Position numbers and translations under genes: made by a program
Part shown: in pieces, positions 24,256 through 32,188 of the stretch
Numbering within the stretch: the stretch's first letter is position 1
Layout: each line of letters starts with the position of its first letter
NCBI GenBank assembly: GCA_012719535.1
Contig: JAAYAC010000059.1
Location: 1 to 44,965, forward strand
DNA from: Syntrophomonadaceae bacterium
GTDB lineage: Bacteria; Bacillota; Syntrophomonadia; Syntrophomonadales; Syntrophothermaceae
Length of the DNA: 44,965 nucleotides
Direction: 5' to 3'
Notes under the pieces: generated by a model
What the model saw: the letters and a program-made list of their open reading frames with translations, nothing else
What the model was told of the DNA's origin: nothing
The model's database searches: none

Positions 24256-25207
24256 TCGCCCTCTGGACTTTGAAAAGGATTACCTGGACCTTAAGGAAAA
24301 ACTGGATGAATTGAAAAGCATGGCCTCCGAAAAGAGCATTGATCTGGGTGCGGAGATTGCCAGCCTGGAGGAGAAGGTGGCCCGGCTCAAGGAACAAAAA
24401 TACCGGGAGCTCACTGCCTGGCAGAAGGTGCAGATAGCTCGCCACCCCGACCGGCCGACCACCCTTGACTTTGTTCAGGCGATGTTCCATGATTTCGTCG
24501 AGCTGCACGGAGACAGGTGTTTCGGAGACGATCCCGCCCTGGTGGGAGGAATTGCCTGGTTCGAGGGTGTACCGGTTACCGTAATTGGACACCAGAAAGG
24601 GAAAGACACCAACCAGAACCTGCAACGAAACTTCGGAATGCCTCATCCGGAAGGCTACCGTAAGGCGTGCCGCCTGATGCAACAGGCCGAAAAGTTCGGG
24701 CGCCCGTTGATATGTTTTATCGATACCTCGGGAGCATACCCGGGTACCGGGGCCGAGGAGCGAGGACAGGGCTGGGCCATTTCCCAGAGCCTGTTGCAGA
24801 TGTCAGCCCTCCGCATCCCAACTATAAGTGTGGTTATCGGGGAGGGCGGCAGCGGCGGGGCTCTTGCCCTGGGAGTGGCGGACCGCGTCTTGATGTTATC
24901 CTATGCCACGTACTCGGTTATCTCACCGCAGGGGTGCGCCAGCATCCTGTGGAACGACGCCCGCCGGGCCGACGAAATGGCGGAAAACCTGAAGATGACC
25001 GCCCCCGATCTCCTTAACCTGGGGATTATCGATGAGATTATTCCCGAACCCCTGGAAGGCGCGCATCGTGATGCGGAAAACACCTTCAAGGTGGTAAAGG
25101 AAAGGCTGAGCTTTCACCTCAAACAACTTGTGGAGTATGATCCCGCCGAACTGGTCGAAAAGAGATATCAGCGCTTGAGAAAGATCGGCGTGTGGAATCA
25201 GGCTTGA
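24245..25207 (+). CDS. accA: Acetyl-CoA carboxylase carboxyltransferase subunit alpha
   Basis: The 320-aa partner of AccD starts with a coiled N-terminal region ([20 protein letters not shown]) and carries [39 protein letters not shown] and the oxyanion-type [16 protein letters not shown] at 24245 has AGGAGG just upstream inside accD. It is the last gene of the operon; no clear terminator lies in the 54 nt before the convergent gene. Confidence 0.97.
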   Translation: MVYSRPLDFEKDYLDLKEKLDELKSMASEKSIDLGAEIASLEEKVARLKEQKYRELTAWQKVQIARHPDRPTTLDFVQAMFHDFVELHGDRCFGDDPALVGGIAWFEGVPVTVIGHQKGKDTNQNLQRNFGMPHPEGYRKACRLMQQAEKFGRPLICFIDTSGAYPGTGAEERGQGWAISQSLLQMSALRIPTISVVIGEGGSGGALALGVADRVLMLSYATYSVISPQGCASILWNDARRADEMAENLKMTAPDLLNLGIIDEIIPEPLEGAHRDAENTFKVVKERLSFHLKQLVEYDPAELVEKRYQRLRKIGVWNQA

Positions 25208-25261
25208 AATGGTGCAACTTGGTGCGGGTCATAAGGGCCGGTTCAATATCATAAGTACCAG

Positions 25262-25741
25262 CTAGTGTACGGTTACTTGCGGGATGTCGTGCTGTCTGAG
25301 AAGAGCGATGGTGGAACCGACCTGTTCATCCGGGCACTGAATGATGAGAACCGTTTTGCCAGCCTGTAAGGCCTCCTCAATATCCCGGCCCCCTTCCGGC
25401 GATATTCCCCAGTCAGCGACGGCCCCGGCCAGCCCGCCGGCAGTCGCGCCGGTCAGGAACCCGGCTGCGGGTCCGACAGCCGCCAAAGGTCCCAGAATGG
25501 GTACTGTAACGAGCCCGGCTCCCACCAGTAACCCGCCCAGGGCTCCCAGACTCGCCCCAGTAGCTCCCCCGTCCCAAAGGTTGTCATCATAGCCAACTTG
25601 AAAACTTTGGGTCTCACTGTTTTCATGCTCGATATGGCGCCATAATATGGAAATGTCGTTCTGAAAGCCTGTATCCCGCAGGTGGGCGGCAGCCTTATAT
25701 GCTTTTTGCCTGTCACCAGTCACGCCGACAACTGTCCTCAA
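25262..25741 (-). CDS. General stress protein 17M-like, glycine-zipper protein
   Basis: The 159-aa protein has an N-terminal alpha/beta unit (VVGVTGDRQKAYKAAAHLRD), a glycine/alanine-rich double hydrophobic segment (GATGASLGALGGLLVGAG and GFLTGATAGGLAGAVADWG) of glycine-zipper type, and a second alpha/beta unit at the end (KTVLIIQCPDEQVGSTIALL). This layout resembles the heat- and stress-induced YflT/general stress 17M group. TTG at 25741 is preferred because AAAAGGAGG is 9 nt upstream; a GTG at 25762 would place that ribosome binding site inside the gene. Function beyond stress association is unknown. Confidence 0.7.
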   Translation of the reverse strand: MRTVVGVTGDRQKAYKAAAHLRDTGFQNDISILWRHIEHENSETQSFQVGYDDNLWDGGATGASLGALGGLLVGAGLVTVPILGPLAAVGPAAGFLTGATAGGLAGAVADWGISPEGGRDIEEALQAGKTVLIIQCPDEQVGSTIALLRQHDIPQVTVH

Positions 25742-25867
25742 GTTAAGAAACCTCCTTTTCACATAGCATGGGTTAGTTTAAAATCTAATATGTACTGGTT
25801 TCAACAAGCAGGAGATTTATGTCTTCTGTAGAAAGAAACATAGACATGCTTGGTAAGGGGGCTCGCT

Positions 25868-26632
25868 TTGGCAATGAACCTGGTTTTTGTGGAAAAGGTA
25901 AAGAATGAGCTGGTCGCCGCCAACCTTCTCATAAAAGAGAGTCTCCACCCGTGGGGCGAAGATACACTACCTTATTTCGAGGGTCTGGAAAGCGATGTTC
26001 ATTGGAGGATGATACCTGCGGTTACGGCTCTGGTTTACCGGAGTCTGGGTTTCAATTTCCGCTCTACGGTATACATGACCGCTATATTTCGGATGGTACA
26101 TTTTGCTAACCATATCCACGGCACGGTACGGGATGATGAAGAAGGTCAGCAATATGACCGGGGTTTTCAGTTTGCAATCCTTATTGGTGATTACATTTCC
26201 GGAATGATATTAAGACTGTTGAGTGAAATTGATTCTCATTATTTAATACCGGCTTTCACTGCCATGACGTGTGAAATCAATGAGGGAAGAGTTATGCGAA
26301 AGTTGAACGCTGGCCGGGAGCTGGACGTGGAAACCATAAGCCGGGAAACGGCCTCAATCTATAAGACCATTTTCCTTACCGCCGCTATGGCGGCGCGCCT
26401 GTCCGACCGGGAGAGGGAACTTTACCGGGAAATAGGCCACAACCTGGGGATGGCAGTAGCCATCCAGTATGAGACCTGCTCCCCCCGTGCTGCTTATCCA
26501 TACCTGGATAAGGCCAAGTCCCTGCAACTGGCCGCCGGCCGGGAGCGCCGCCGGGAAAGTGAGAACATGGTAGATAACCTGATTGATGAGCTTTTGGGTG
26601 GTGCGGTTATTCGCAAGGCAGCCGTAGTGTAA
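25868..26632 (+). CDS. Polyprenyl-synthetase-like protein lacking the catalytic aspartates
   Basis: The protein of about 254 aa is all-helical and aligns in my reading with trans-prenyl diphosphate synthases: PAVTALVYRSLGFNF and RMVHFANHIHGTVRDDEEG sit where LELVHMATLVHDDVID is in active enzymes. The first DDxxD is displaced to RDDEE and the second aspartate-rich motif is absent (GMAVAIQYETCSPRAAYPYL instead of QITDDILD). It could be the non-catalytic chain-length partner of a two-component heptaprenyl synthase, with the gene at 33597 as the catalytic subunit. The start is TTG 25868 or ATG 25874, after AAGGGGG. It precedes the UbiD/UbiA/UbiX genes by 52 nt, which supports a quinone role. Confidence 0.65.
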   Translation: MAMNLVFVEKVKNELVAANLLIKESLHPWGEDTLPYFEGLESDVHWRMIPAVTALVYRSLGFNFRSTVYMTAIFRMVHFANHIHGTVRDDEEGQQYDRGFQFAILIGDYISGMILRLLSEIDSHYLIPAFTAMTCEINEGRVMRKLNAGRELDVETISRETASIYKTIFLTAAMAARLSDRERELYREIGHNLGMAVAIQYETCSPRAAYPYLDKAKSLQLAAGRERRRESENMVDNLIDELLGGAVIRKAAVV

Positions 26633-26684
26633 GAATACTGTTTCGCAGCGGCCCTGGGGCAAAGTCACCCTAAGGAGGTATTTG

Positions 26685-28136
26685 ATGGCTTTTCAGGATT
26701 TGCACGAGTTTGTAGCTGAATTGGAGAGGCGGGGGTGGTTGAAACGCATAACCGCCGAAGTGGATGCCGAGTTGGAAATAACCGAAATCACGGACCGGGT
26801 AAGTAAGGCCTACGGGCCTGCTTTACTTTTTGAGAATGTTAAAGGAGCAGACATGCCCCTGCTCATCAATTCCCTGGGAAGTTACGAAAGAATGTCCCTG
26901 GCTCTGGGGGTTACGAGTTTTAACGACATCAGCGGGCGGATTGAAGAATTGCTGGGAATGGTGGACCGGGTTCCCGAGTCCCTCATCGGCAAGATAAAGA
27001 TGCTCCCCAAGTTGGCAGAGCTCTCCTCATTCATGCCCAAGCGGGTTAAGTCCGGCCCCTGCCAGGAGGTTGTAATTAAAGAAAACCCCTCCTTGGACAT
27101 TTTGCCCATTCTCAAGTGCTGGCCCGGGGATGCCGGCAGGTACATTACCTTGCCGCTGGTCTTCACCAGGGACCCGGAGAACGGAAAACCTAACATGGGC
27201 ATGTACCGCATGCAGGTGTTTGACAGCCGAACCACGGGGATGCACTGGCACACCCACCATGACGGGGCTGAGAACTACCGGAAGCACTGTGCCCTGGGCC
27301 GAGCCACCGAGGTGGCGGTAGCTCTTGGGGGGGATCCGGCCATCATTTATGCTGCTACAGCGCCGCTGCCCAAAGACATTTATGAACTGGTGTTTGCCGG
27401 CTTTCTCCGGCGCAAACCGGTGGAAGTCGTCAAGTGTGTGACGGTGGATCTGGAAGTACCCGCACATGCGGAGATTATCCTGGAAGGATACGTTAATCCC
27501 GGCGAAAAGCGGCTCGAGGGACCTTTCGGGGATCATACCGGCTACTATTCCCTGGCGGATGAGTTTCCCGTATTTCATTTGACCTGTATCACTCACCGCA
27601 GGAACGCCATTTATCCTACCACTATTGTGGGTAAACCTCCCATGGAGGATTGTTACATGGGGAAGGCTACGGAAAGAATATTCCTGCCCCTCTTGAAATT
27701 GCAGTTGCCGGAAGTGGTAGATATGAACCTGCCGCTGGAGGGTGTATTTCATAACTGTGTAGTGGTTTCCATCAAGAAGAGTTTTCCCCGCCAGGCCAAG
27801 AAAGTAATGCATGCTTTATGGGGAATGGGCCAGATGATGTTTGCCAAGTTTATCGTGGTGGTGGACGATTCCGTGGATGTCCATAACACATCCGAGGTAG
27901 CGTGGAAGGTATTCAATAATGTTGATCCACGGAGAGATATTGAAATCGTTGAAGGCCCGCTGGATGTTCTAGATCACTCAGCACCCAATCCTTTGTTTGG
28001 CTCTAAGATTGGCATTGATGCTACGAAAAAATGGGAAAGTGAGGGTCATCCCCGGGAATGGCCGGACGATATTGAAATGTTGCCTGAGATCAAGGCATTA
28101 GTAGACCGCAGGTGGAAGGAATATGGCCTGGACTAA
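26685..28136 (+). CDS. mqnL: UbiD-family decarboxylase, menaquinone pathway type
   Basis: The 483-aa UbiD-family protein uses prenylated FMN to decarboxylate an aromatic acid. Features include GKPNMGMYRMQVFD, MHWHTHHDGAENY, the acid/base segment LEGPFGDHTGYYSL and ATERIFLPLLKLQLPEV. Together with the UbiA-type prenyltransferase and UbiX-type flavin prenyltransferase behind it, this resembles the late futalosine-route set (MqnL, MqnP, MqnM). The symbol is given on that context; mqnA-D are not in the window, and ubiquinone is not made by Clostridia. ATG at 26685 has AAGGAGG 6 nt before it. Confidence 0.8.
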   Translation: MAFQDLHEFVAELERRGWLKRITAEVDAELEITEITDRVSKAYGPALLFENVKGADMPLLINSLGSYERMSLALGVTSFNDISGRIEELLGMVDRVPESLIGKIKMLPKLAELSSFMPKRVKSGPCQEVVIKENPSLDILPILKCWPGDAGRYITLPLVFTRDPENGKPNMGMYRMQVFDSRTTGMHWHTHHDGAENYRKHCALGRATEVAVALGGDPAIIYAATAPLPKDIYELVFAGFLRRKPVEVVKCVTVDLEVPAHAEIILEGYVNPGEKRLEGPFGDHTGYYSLADEFPVFHLTCITHRRNAIYPTTIVGKPPMEDCYMGKATERIFLPLLKLQLPEVVDMNLPLEGVFHNCVVVSIKKSFPRQAKKVMHALWGMGQMMFAKFIVVVDDSVDVHNTSEVAWKVFNNVDPRRDIEIVEGPLDVLDHSAPNPLFGSKIGIDATKKWESEGHPREWPDDIEMLPEIKALVDRRWKEYGLD

Positions 28137-28980
28137 AATAGGTGTGTTCTTGCGGATGATCGATTTCGGTTACACGGTTTTCGGGCTGCCGTTCGCTTAC
28201 CTGGGAGCATTTCTGGCTGTCGGGGGTGTCCCCAGTCTTCACCAGCTACTCTGGATAACGGTAGCCATGATAGGCGCGCGCACTGCCGCCTTGTGTTTGA
28301 ACCGCCTCATTGACCGGGAGATAGACAGGCGCAACCCGCGTACCGCACACTGGATCATGGCCAGCGGGCAGTTGCCGGTAGGGCCAGTCTGGGGAGCGGT
28401 GTTCGTAAATCTGGCTCTGCTTTTTCTGGCAGCTTGGCAGCTCAACATGTTATGTGTGAAGCTGGCTCCCCTGGCGGTACTGATTTTATGGGGTTATTCA
28501 TATACCAAGCGGTTTACCTGGTGGTGCCACCTTATTTTGGGCCTGGCCATTGGTATGGGGTCCATTGGAGCCTGGATTGCCGTGACCGGTAGCCTGGACT
28601 GGCAGCCTTTTCTACTGGGCCTGGCTGTGGCTTTCTGGGTAGCCGGTTTTGACACCATGTACGCGTGTCAGGATGTTGAGTTCGACCGGCAGGAAGGCCT
28701 GTATTCCATACCTGCCCGCTTCGGAGCCGGAGGGGCCTTGTACTTTGCTAAGTTTTTCCACCTGCTGACGGTGGTCTGTTTTCTGCTGGCCGGAGCTGTC
28801 CTCGGACGGGGTGGATGGTATTATGCCGGGGTGGCTTTTGCCGCGGTAATACTAATATATGAACACAGTTTGGTAAGGCCAGACGACCTTTCCCTGGTCA
28901 ACCTGGCCTCGTTCAAGGTAAACCGCTATGTCAGTCTCGTTATGTTTTTGACAACCTTAGCCGATTTACTCCTGCACTGA
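28123..28980 (+). CDS. mqnP: UbiA-family prenyltransferase (MqnP-like)
   Basis: The 285-aa membrane protein has about eight or nine hydrophobic helices and the two polyprenyl-diphosphate/Mg motifs of the UbiA family: NRLIDREID (residues 60-68) and DVEFDRQEG (184-192). It would attach the polyprenyl tail to the aromatic ring of the menaquinone precursor at the membrane. It overlaps the UbiD-family gene by 14 nt, showing tight coupling. Specific substrate is inferred from neighbours. Confidence 0.88.
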   Translation: MAWTKIGVFLRMIDFGYTVFGLPFAYLGAFLAVGGVPSLHQLLWITVAMIGARTAALCLNRLIDREIDRRNPRTAHWIMASGQLPVGPVWGAVFVNLALLFLAAWQLNMLCVKLAPLAVLILWGYSYTKRFTWWCHLILGLAIGMGSIGAWIAVTGSLDWQPFLLGLAVAFWVAGFDTMYACQDVEFDRQEGLYSIPARFGAGGALYFAKFFHLLTVVCFLLAGAVLGRGGWYYAGVAFAAVILIYEHSLVRPDDLSLVNLASFKVNRYVSLVMFLTTLADLLLH

Positions 28981-29054
28981 TGCGCCGGAACTATGAGGGC
29001 CTGCCGGCGAAAAACTTCACAATTTCAAGCCTGACCCTGAAAGGATTGTGTGTT

Positions 29055-29654
29055 ATGAGGAGACTTGTAGTCGGTATTACCGGGGCCAGCGGGGTTGTCT
29101 ATGGCACAAGGATGGTAGAGGCCCTGCTGGCTTCCGGGCACGAAGTGCACCTGGTGGTGAGCGAGCCGGCTGTGGTGGTGGCGACTCACGAACTGGGATG
29201 GGATTTCCAGGCCGGAGTGGTGGAAACATGCCGCCGGGAGATAGCGGGTGGCGACACCGGTACGCTTAGGGTATACGAAAACCATGAGATTTGGGCTCCC
29301 CCCGCCAGTGGTTCTTTCCCGGTTGGCGGAATGGTGGTTATCCCGTGCTCCATGTCCACCTTGTCGGGCATTGCCCATGGGAGTTCCAACAACCTGATCG
29401 AGCGAGCGGCGGACGTGATGTTGAAGGAAAAGCGCCTCCTGGTTCTCGTGCCGCGCGAGACGCCTCTAAACGTCATCCACCTGAGAAATATGTTATCCCT
29501 GGCCGAAATGGGTGTATCCATAGTCCCGGCCATGCCCGGGTTTTATCACCAGCCGCGCACCGTAGACGACATGGTAAGTTTTGTGGTAGGCAAGGTAATG
29601 GATATACTGGCCCTGGAAAATCGACTATTTAAAAGGTATGAAGGCGGCGCCTGA
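29055..29654 (+). CDS. ubiX: UbiX-family flavin prenyltransferase
   Basis: UbiX prenylates FMN to make the cofactor used by UbiD enzymes. The 199-aa protein opens VVGITGASGVVYGTRMVEAL (FMN binding), and has MVVIPCSMSTLSGIAHG and LVPRETPLNVIHLRNM, both family signatures, with MPGFYHQPRTVDDMV near the end. ATG at 29055 has GAAAGGAT 8 nt upstream; an in-frame start at 28980 would add 25 residues without a site. It completes the UbiD/UbiA/UbiX set (MqnM in the futalosine pathway). Confidence 0.93.
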   Translation: MRRLVVGITGASGVVYGTRMVEALLASGHEVHLVVSEPAVVVATHELGWDFQAGVVETCRREIAGGDTGTLRVYENHEIWAPPASGSFPVGGMVVIPCSMSTLSGIAHGSSNNLIERAADVMLKEKRLLVLVPRETPLNVIHLRNMLSLAEMGVSIVPAMPGFYHQPRTVDDMVSFVVGKVMDILALENRLFKRYEGGA

Positions 29655-29728
29655 GCATGGTTTGGCAGGCTGGCCGGCATGACAAGGTGGTATCGGTGGG
29701 GTAAACCAGCCGGGGGATAATTCAAGTT

Positions 29729-29757
29729 TTGACATTAGACCTGGCATATACTAGAAT
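29729..29757 (+). promoter_or_regulatory. Promoter of the permease leader
   Basis: A perfect TTGACA and TAGAAT with a 17-nt spacer predict transcription from about 29764, giving a 190-nt leader before the permease ATG. Confidence 0.75.
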
Positions 29758-29763
29758 GTATAT

Positions 29764-29884
29764 TGAAAACTGAAGATTGTCGAACGGTCAAAGCTTCACG
29801 GCGAAAGCCGGGAATGCGGGGTGAAGGTGCCTAAGTTCACAAGGATATGGCGTGCTTTACCATGAGAACTTGGCTTACTGGGGT
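29764..29884 (+). promoter_or_regulatory. Unidentified structured leader, candidate riboswitch
   Basis: Between promoter and terminator the RNA can form GCTTCAC/GTGAAG enclosing a GGC-GAAA-GCC hairpin (29793-29826), then CCTAAGTTC/GAACTTGG enclosing ATGG/CCAT (29830-29872). An intrinsic terminator follows at once and the permease start comes 40 nt later, the classic architecture of a transcription-attenuating riboswitch. I do not recognise the core as TPP, ydaO, yybP-ykoY, M-box, c-di-GMP, fluoride or guanidine. A sodium or lithium class (DUF1646/Na+-I, nhaA-I) is a guess prompted by the downstream gene. Confidence 0.5.
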
Positions 29885-29914
29885 GGGTAGCCTGAAATGG
29901 GGCTACCCTTTTTT
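29885..29914 (+). terminator. Attenuator-type terminator before the permease
   Basis: An 8-bp GGGTAGCC/GGCTACCC stem with an 8-nt loop is followed by six T. It lies between the promoter and the coding region, so it can act only as a regulatory terminator. Confidence 0.85.
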
Positions 29915-29954
29915 GTGTCTTGTCTTATCTGGTTGTTATGAGGTGGGGGGTAGC

Positions 29955-30593
29955 ATGTCGCACTTTATGCTTTCAATACTGATATTCGCGGTAGCCTACA
30001 TTTTTATTATTGTGGAAAAGGTGCACCGGACCGTGGTGGCCATGGTGGGTGCTACCATTTGCATTGCGCTGGGCGTGGTGACCCAGGAAGAGGCTGTACG
30101 TTCCATAGACTTTAACACCATCGGCTTGCTAGTGGGAATGATGATCATTGTAGGAATTACGAGGCGCAGTGGAGTATTTGAGTACCTGGCTATCAAGGCA
30201 GCCAAGCTAGCCGGGGGGAAACCATTGGGAATTCTGGTCGCCTTCAGCCTGATCACGGCGGTAGCTTCGGCGCTACTCGACAATGTTACCACTGTGCTGC
30301 TAATAGTCCCGGTCACTTTTGCTGTTACCCAACACCTGGAAGTTTCTCCCCTGCCTTTCCTGGTTACGGAGATCCTCGCATCTAACATTGGAGGTACGGC
30401 AACGTTGATCGGCGATCCACCCAACATAATGATTGGGAGTGCCACCCACCTGGGTTTTATGGACTTTGTGGCCAACCTGGCTTTCCCGGTGGCAGTAATA
30501 CTGTTGCTCACGGTTGCTATCCTGGCGATTTTATACCGCCGGGACCTCTTCGCATCAGCGACGAACGTCCAGAGGGTTCTCGAACTGGAGTAG
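29955..30593 (+). CDS. NhaD/ArsB-type ion permease, N-terminal half ending at in-frame TAG
   Basis: The 212-aa product has about six transmembrane helices and the hallmarks of the ion-transporter superfamily: LLVGMMIIVGITRRSGVFEYLA, ALLDNVTTVLLIVPVTF and the ion-site-like NIGGTATLIGDPPNIMIG. It matches the first structural repeat of NhaD/ArsB/P-type permeases (sodium:proton antiport or anion export). ATG at 29955 follows GAGGTGGGGGG. The frame is stopped by TAG at 30591-30593 and continues in the same frame as the second half. The full-length gene 29955-31226 would encode about 423 residues, the normal family length. This is a nonsense mutation, a sequencing error, a split gene or amber readthrough. 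Confidence 0.8.
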   Translation: MSHFMLSILIFAVAYIFIIVEKVHRTVVAMVGATICIALGVVTQEEAVRSIDFNTIGLLVGMMIIVGITRRSGVFEYLAIKAAKLAGGKPLGILVAFSLITAVASALLDNVTTVLLIVPVTFAVTQHLEVSPLPFLVTEILASNIGGTATLIGDPPNIMIGSATHLGFMDFVANLAFPVAVILLLTVAILAILYRRDLFASATNVQRVLELE

Positions 30594-30617
30594 AAGGAGT
30601 TCATCAAGGACTGGCGT

Positions 30618-31226
30618 TTGTTGAAACGCTCGCTCGCCGTGCTGGGCCTAACCGTGTTGGGCTTTTTACTTCACCAGGCCTTAAACCTGGAGTCGGCTAC
30701 CATTGCCTTGCTGGGTGCGGCAGTGCTTATGCTCGTCACTGCCGAGCACCCGGAAGAGGCACTGCTCATCGTGGAATGGCCCACCATCTTTTTTTTCGCT
30801 GGTTTATTTGTTATAGTGGGGGGCCTGGAAGCGGCTGGAGTCATTGAGTGGATAGCCCGGAGGGCGTTAGACGTCACCAGGGGGGACGTCGTAACAACCG
30901 GGCTACTGGTTTTGTGGCTGGCGGCGGTGGGTTCAGCTTTTGTGGACAATATACCCTTTGTGGCTACCATGATCCCTCTCTTACAGACGATGGGTACAAT
31001 ATCTTCGATGCCCATGGAATCCATATGGTGGAGTCTTGCGTTGGGAGCCTGCCTGGGAGGCAACGGGACACTGGTGGGAGCTTCGGCCAACGTGATAGTG
31101 GCGGGGATAGCGGAGCGTTACGGAACTTCGATTAGATTTATGCAATTCCTTAAAGTCGGGTTCCCCCTCATGCTGCTTTCCATTTTACTATCTACGGCTT
31201 ACTTATACTTGTTCTATTGGAGATAG
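30618..31226 (+). CDS. NhaD/ArsB-type ion permease, C-terminal half
   Basis: The 202-aa product supplies the second repeat of the permease: IVEWPTIFFFAGLFVIVGGLE, SAFVDNIPFVATMIPLL and GACLGGNGTLVGASANVIV, with about five to six helices. It is in the same frame as the N-terminal half, separated only by the amber codon and eight linker codons. TTG at 30618 has AAGGA 7 nt upstream, so independent initiation is possible and the two halves might reassemble. The break falls in the hydrophilic loop between the two repeats. Confidence 0.8.
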   Translation: MLKRSLAVLGLTVLGFLLHQALNLESATIALLGAAVLMLVTAEHPEEALLIVEWPTIFFFAGLFVIVGGLEAAGVIEWIARRALDVTRGDVVTTGLLVLWLAAVGSAFVDNIPFVATMIPLLQTMGTISSMPMESIWWSLALGACLGGNGTLVGASANVIVAGIAERYGTSIRFMQFLKVGFPLMLLSILLSTAYLYLFYWR

Positions 31227-31258
31227 TTGTATAGTTTGCCAAAGGGTGGGAGTATGAT

Positions 31259-31288
31259 TTGACATCACCTGTAAATGTGTGTTACATT
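31259..31288 (+). promoter_or_regulatory. Promoter in the permease-riboswitch intergenic region
   Basis: A perfect TTGACA and TACATT are separated by 18 nt. Transcription would begin near 31295, upstream of the c-di-AMP riboswitch. Confidence 0.5.
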
Positions 31289-31688
31289 AAAACCATGCAA
31301 GTTGCGGGCTATACGAGTCTAAGCCGCTGAAGGACCATTTTAGTGCCTGGAGAAAATAGGTTATCAGGGTGGGTAGCTTTTATAGCCTGGCTATCCACGT
31401 CAATTCTATTACCGCCCGAAAAAAGAAAGGAGGGATAGCAGGTCCCCATTCTTTCGCAACCGGATGAGCGTCAACAACGGCTCGAAGCTTGTCATGAGTT
31501 GGGTCAATGGGGTATGGTTGTTATGCTCTAAATGGTGTTCCCTGAAAAGCGCCCTCCCCAAAGTACGTCTTCCGGCAATTAGAATGAACTATTCCCTGTA
31601 TGCAAGTATCTGTCGTATGCTGTTTCCAGGCTAACCGGAAGAAAATCGACTTTTCATGGGGAACTAAATGCAGTGAATCTAACGATAC
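31289..31688 (+). other. Non-coding leader region of unknown content
   Basis: About 400 nt without a credible gene. It contains a GGGTAGC/GCTATCC hairpin near 31373-31404 without a T run, a strong AAAGGAGGG at 31426-31434 that has no standard start codon behind it (the frame from GTC 31442 runs 29 codons to TAA 31531 and looks faintly protein-like), and a long-range 11-bp stem CTTCCGG...TTAG (31569-31582) with CTAACCGGAAG (31631-31641). These may be parts of a long 5' leader or the trace of a lost small gene. Confidence 0.35.
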
Positions 31689-31910
31689 TCGTGTCATATC
31701 GCTGAATCCTCGATAGTGAGGAGCGGGGGAACCAGAGAATTGGGGTGAATCCCGGTATTCAACTGACATTGCCTCTTTCCCGCGCACAATCTCGGCTGGC
31801 TCGTTGAACGAGGCGGTGAACGGGAGAGTATTTGGTTGGGTACAGGGTAGGGCTATCCCTTAGCCCGAATCCGTCAGCTAACCTCGTAAGCGTCGAAAGG
31901 GAGACAGGGT
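31689..31910 (+). promoter_or_regulatory. c-di-AMP riboswitch (ydaO-yuaA class)
   Basis: The RNA shows the conserved 5' block CGCTGAATCCTCG, then AGCGGGGGAACCA, GGGGTGAATCC, and the 3' block CCCGAATCCGTCAGCTAACC then TCGTAAGCGTCGA. These match the ydaO consensus (CGCCGAAU, GGGGGAACCA, GGGUGAAUC, CCCGAACCCGUCAGCUAACCUCGUAAGCGU) in order. Between them the variable arms are long, as is usual. A terminator follows at 31925. In characterised members c-di-AMP binding turns downstream genes off. The 5' boundary is approximate. Confidence 0.92.
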
Positions 31911-31924
31911 CGTTGTGTTGTAGC

Positions 31925-31951
31925 AAGACCAAGGGTTCCTTTGGTCTTTTT
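31925..31951 (+). terminator. Terminator of the c-di-AMP riboswitch
   Basis: A 10-bp stem AAGACCAAGG/CCTTTGGTCTT with one bulged T and a GTT loop ends in TTTTT. It begins about 15 nt after the aptamer and is its probable expression platform. Confidence 0.8.
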
Positions 31952-32134
31952 GCATCATCATGGGTCGCTTGTGTTCCGCATACAGGTCTGTTGCAGTGTA
32001 AGTACTGTGAGGACCAAGACACCTTTCTCGTATCTTTTCTTACCTGTTTCCCACAGATGGTACATAGTCCGGTTTACAAAAATGAAGAAGCTGTGCTGGG
32101 GTGGAGAGTTCAATGCAGGGCCACTGGATGACTG

Positions 32135-32140
32135 TATAAT
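32135..32140 (+). promoter_or_regulatory. Possible second promoter (-10) before the aminomutase
   Basis: A perfect TATAAT preceded by CTG lies 49 nt before the aminomutase start, but no good -35 is found 16-18 nt upstream. If active it would bypass the riboswitch. Confidence 0.25.
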
Positions 32141-32188
32141 AGGCCAGCCAGGACTCTTTAACGAGACACGGTCAAAAGGAGGGAGCGT

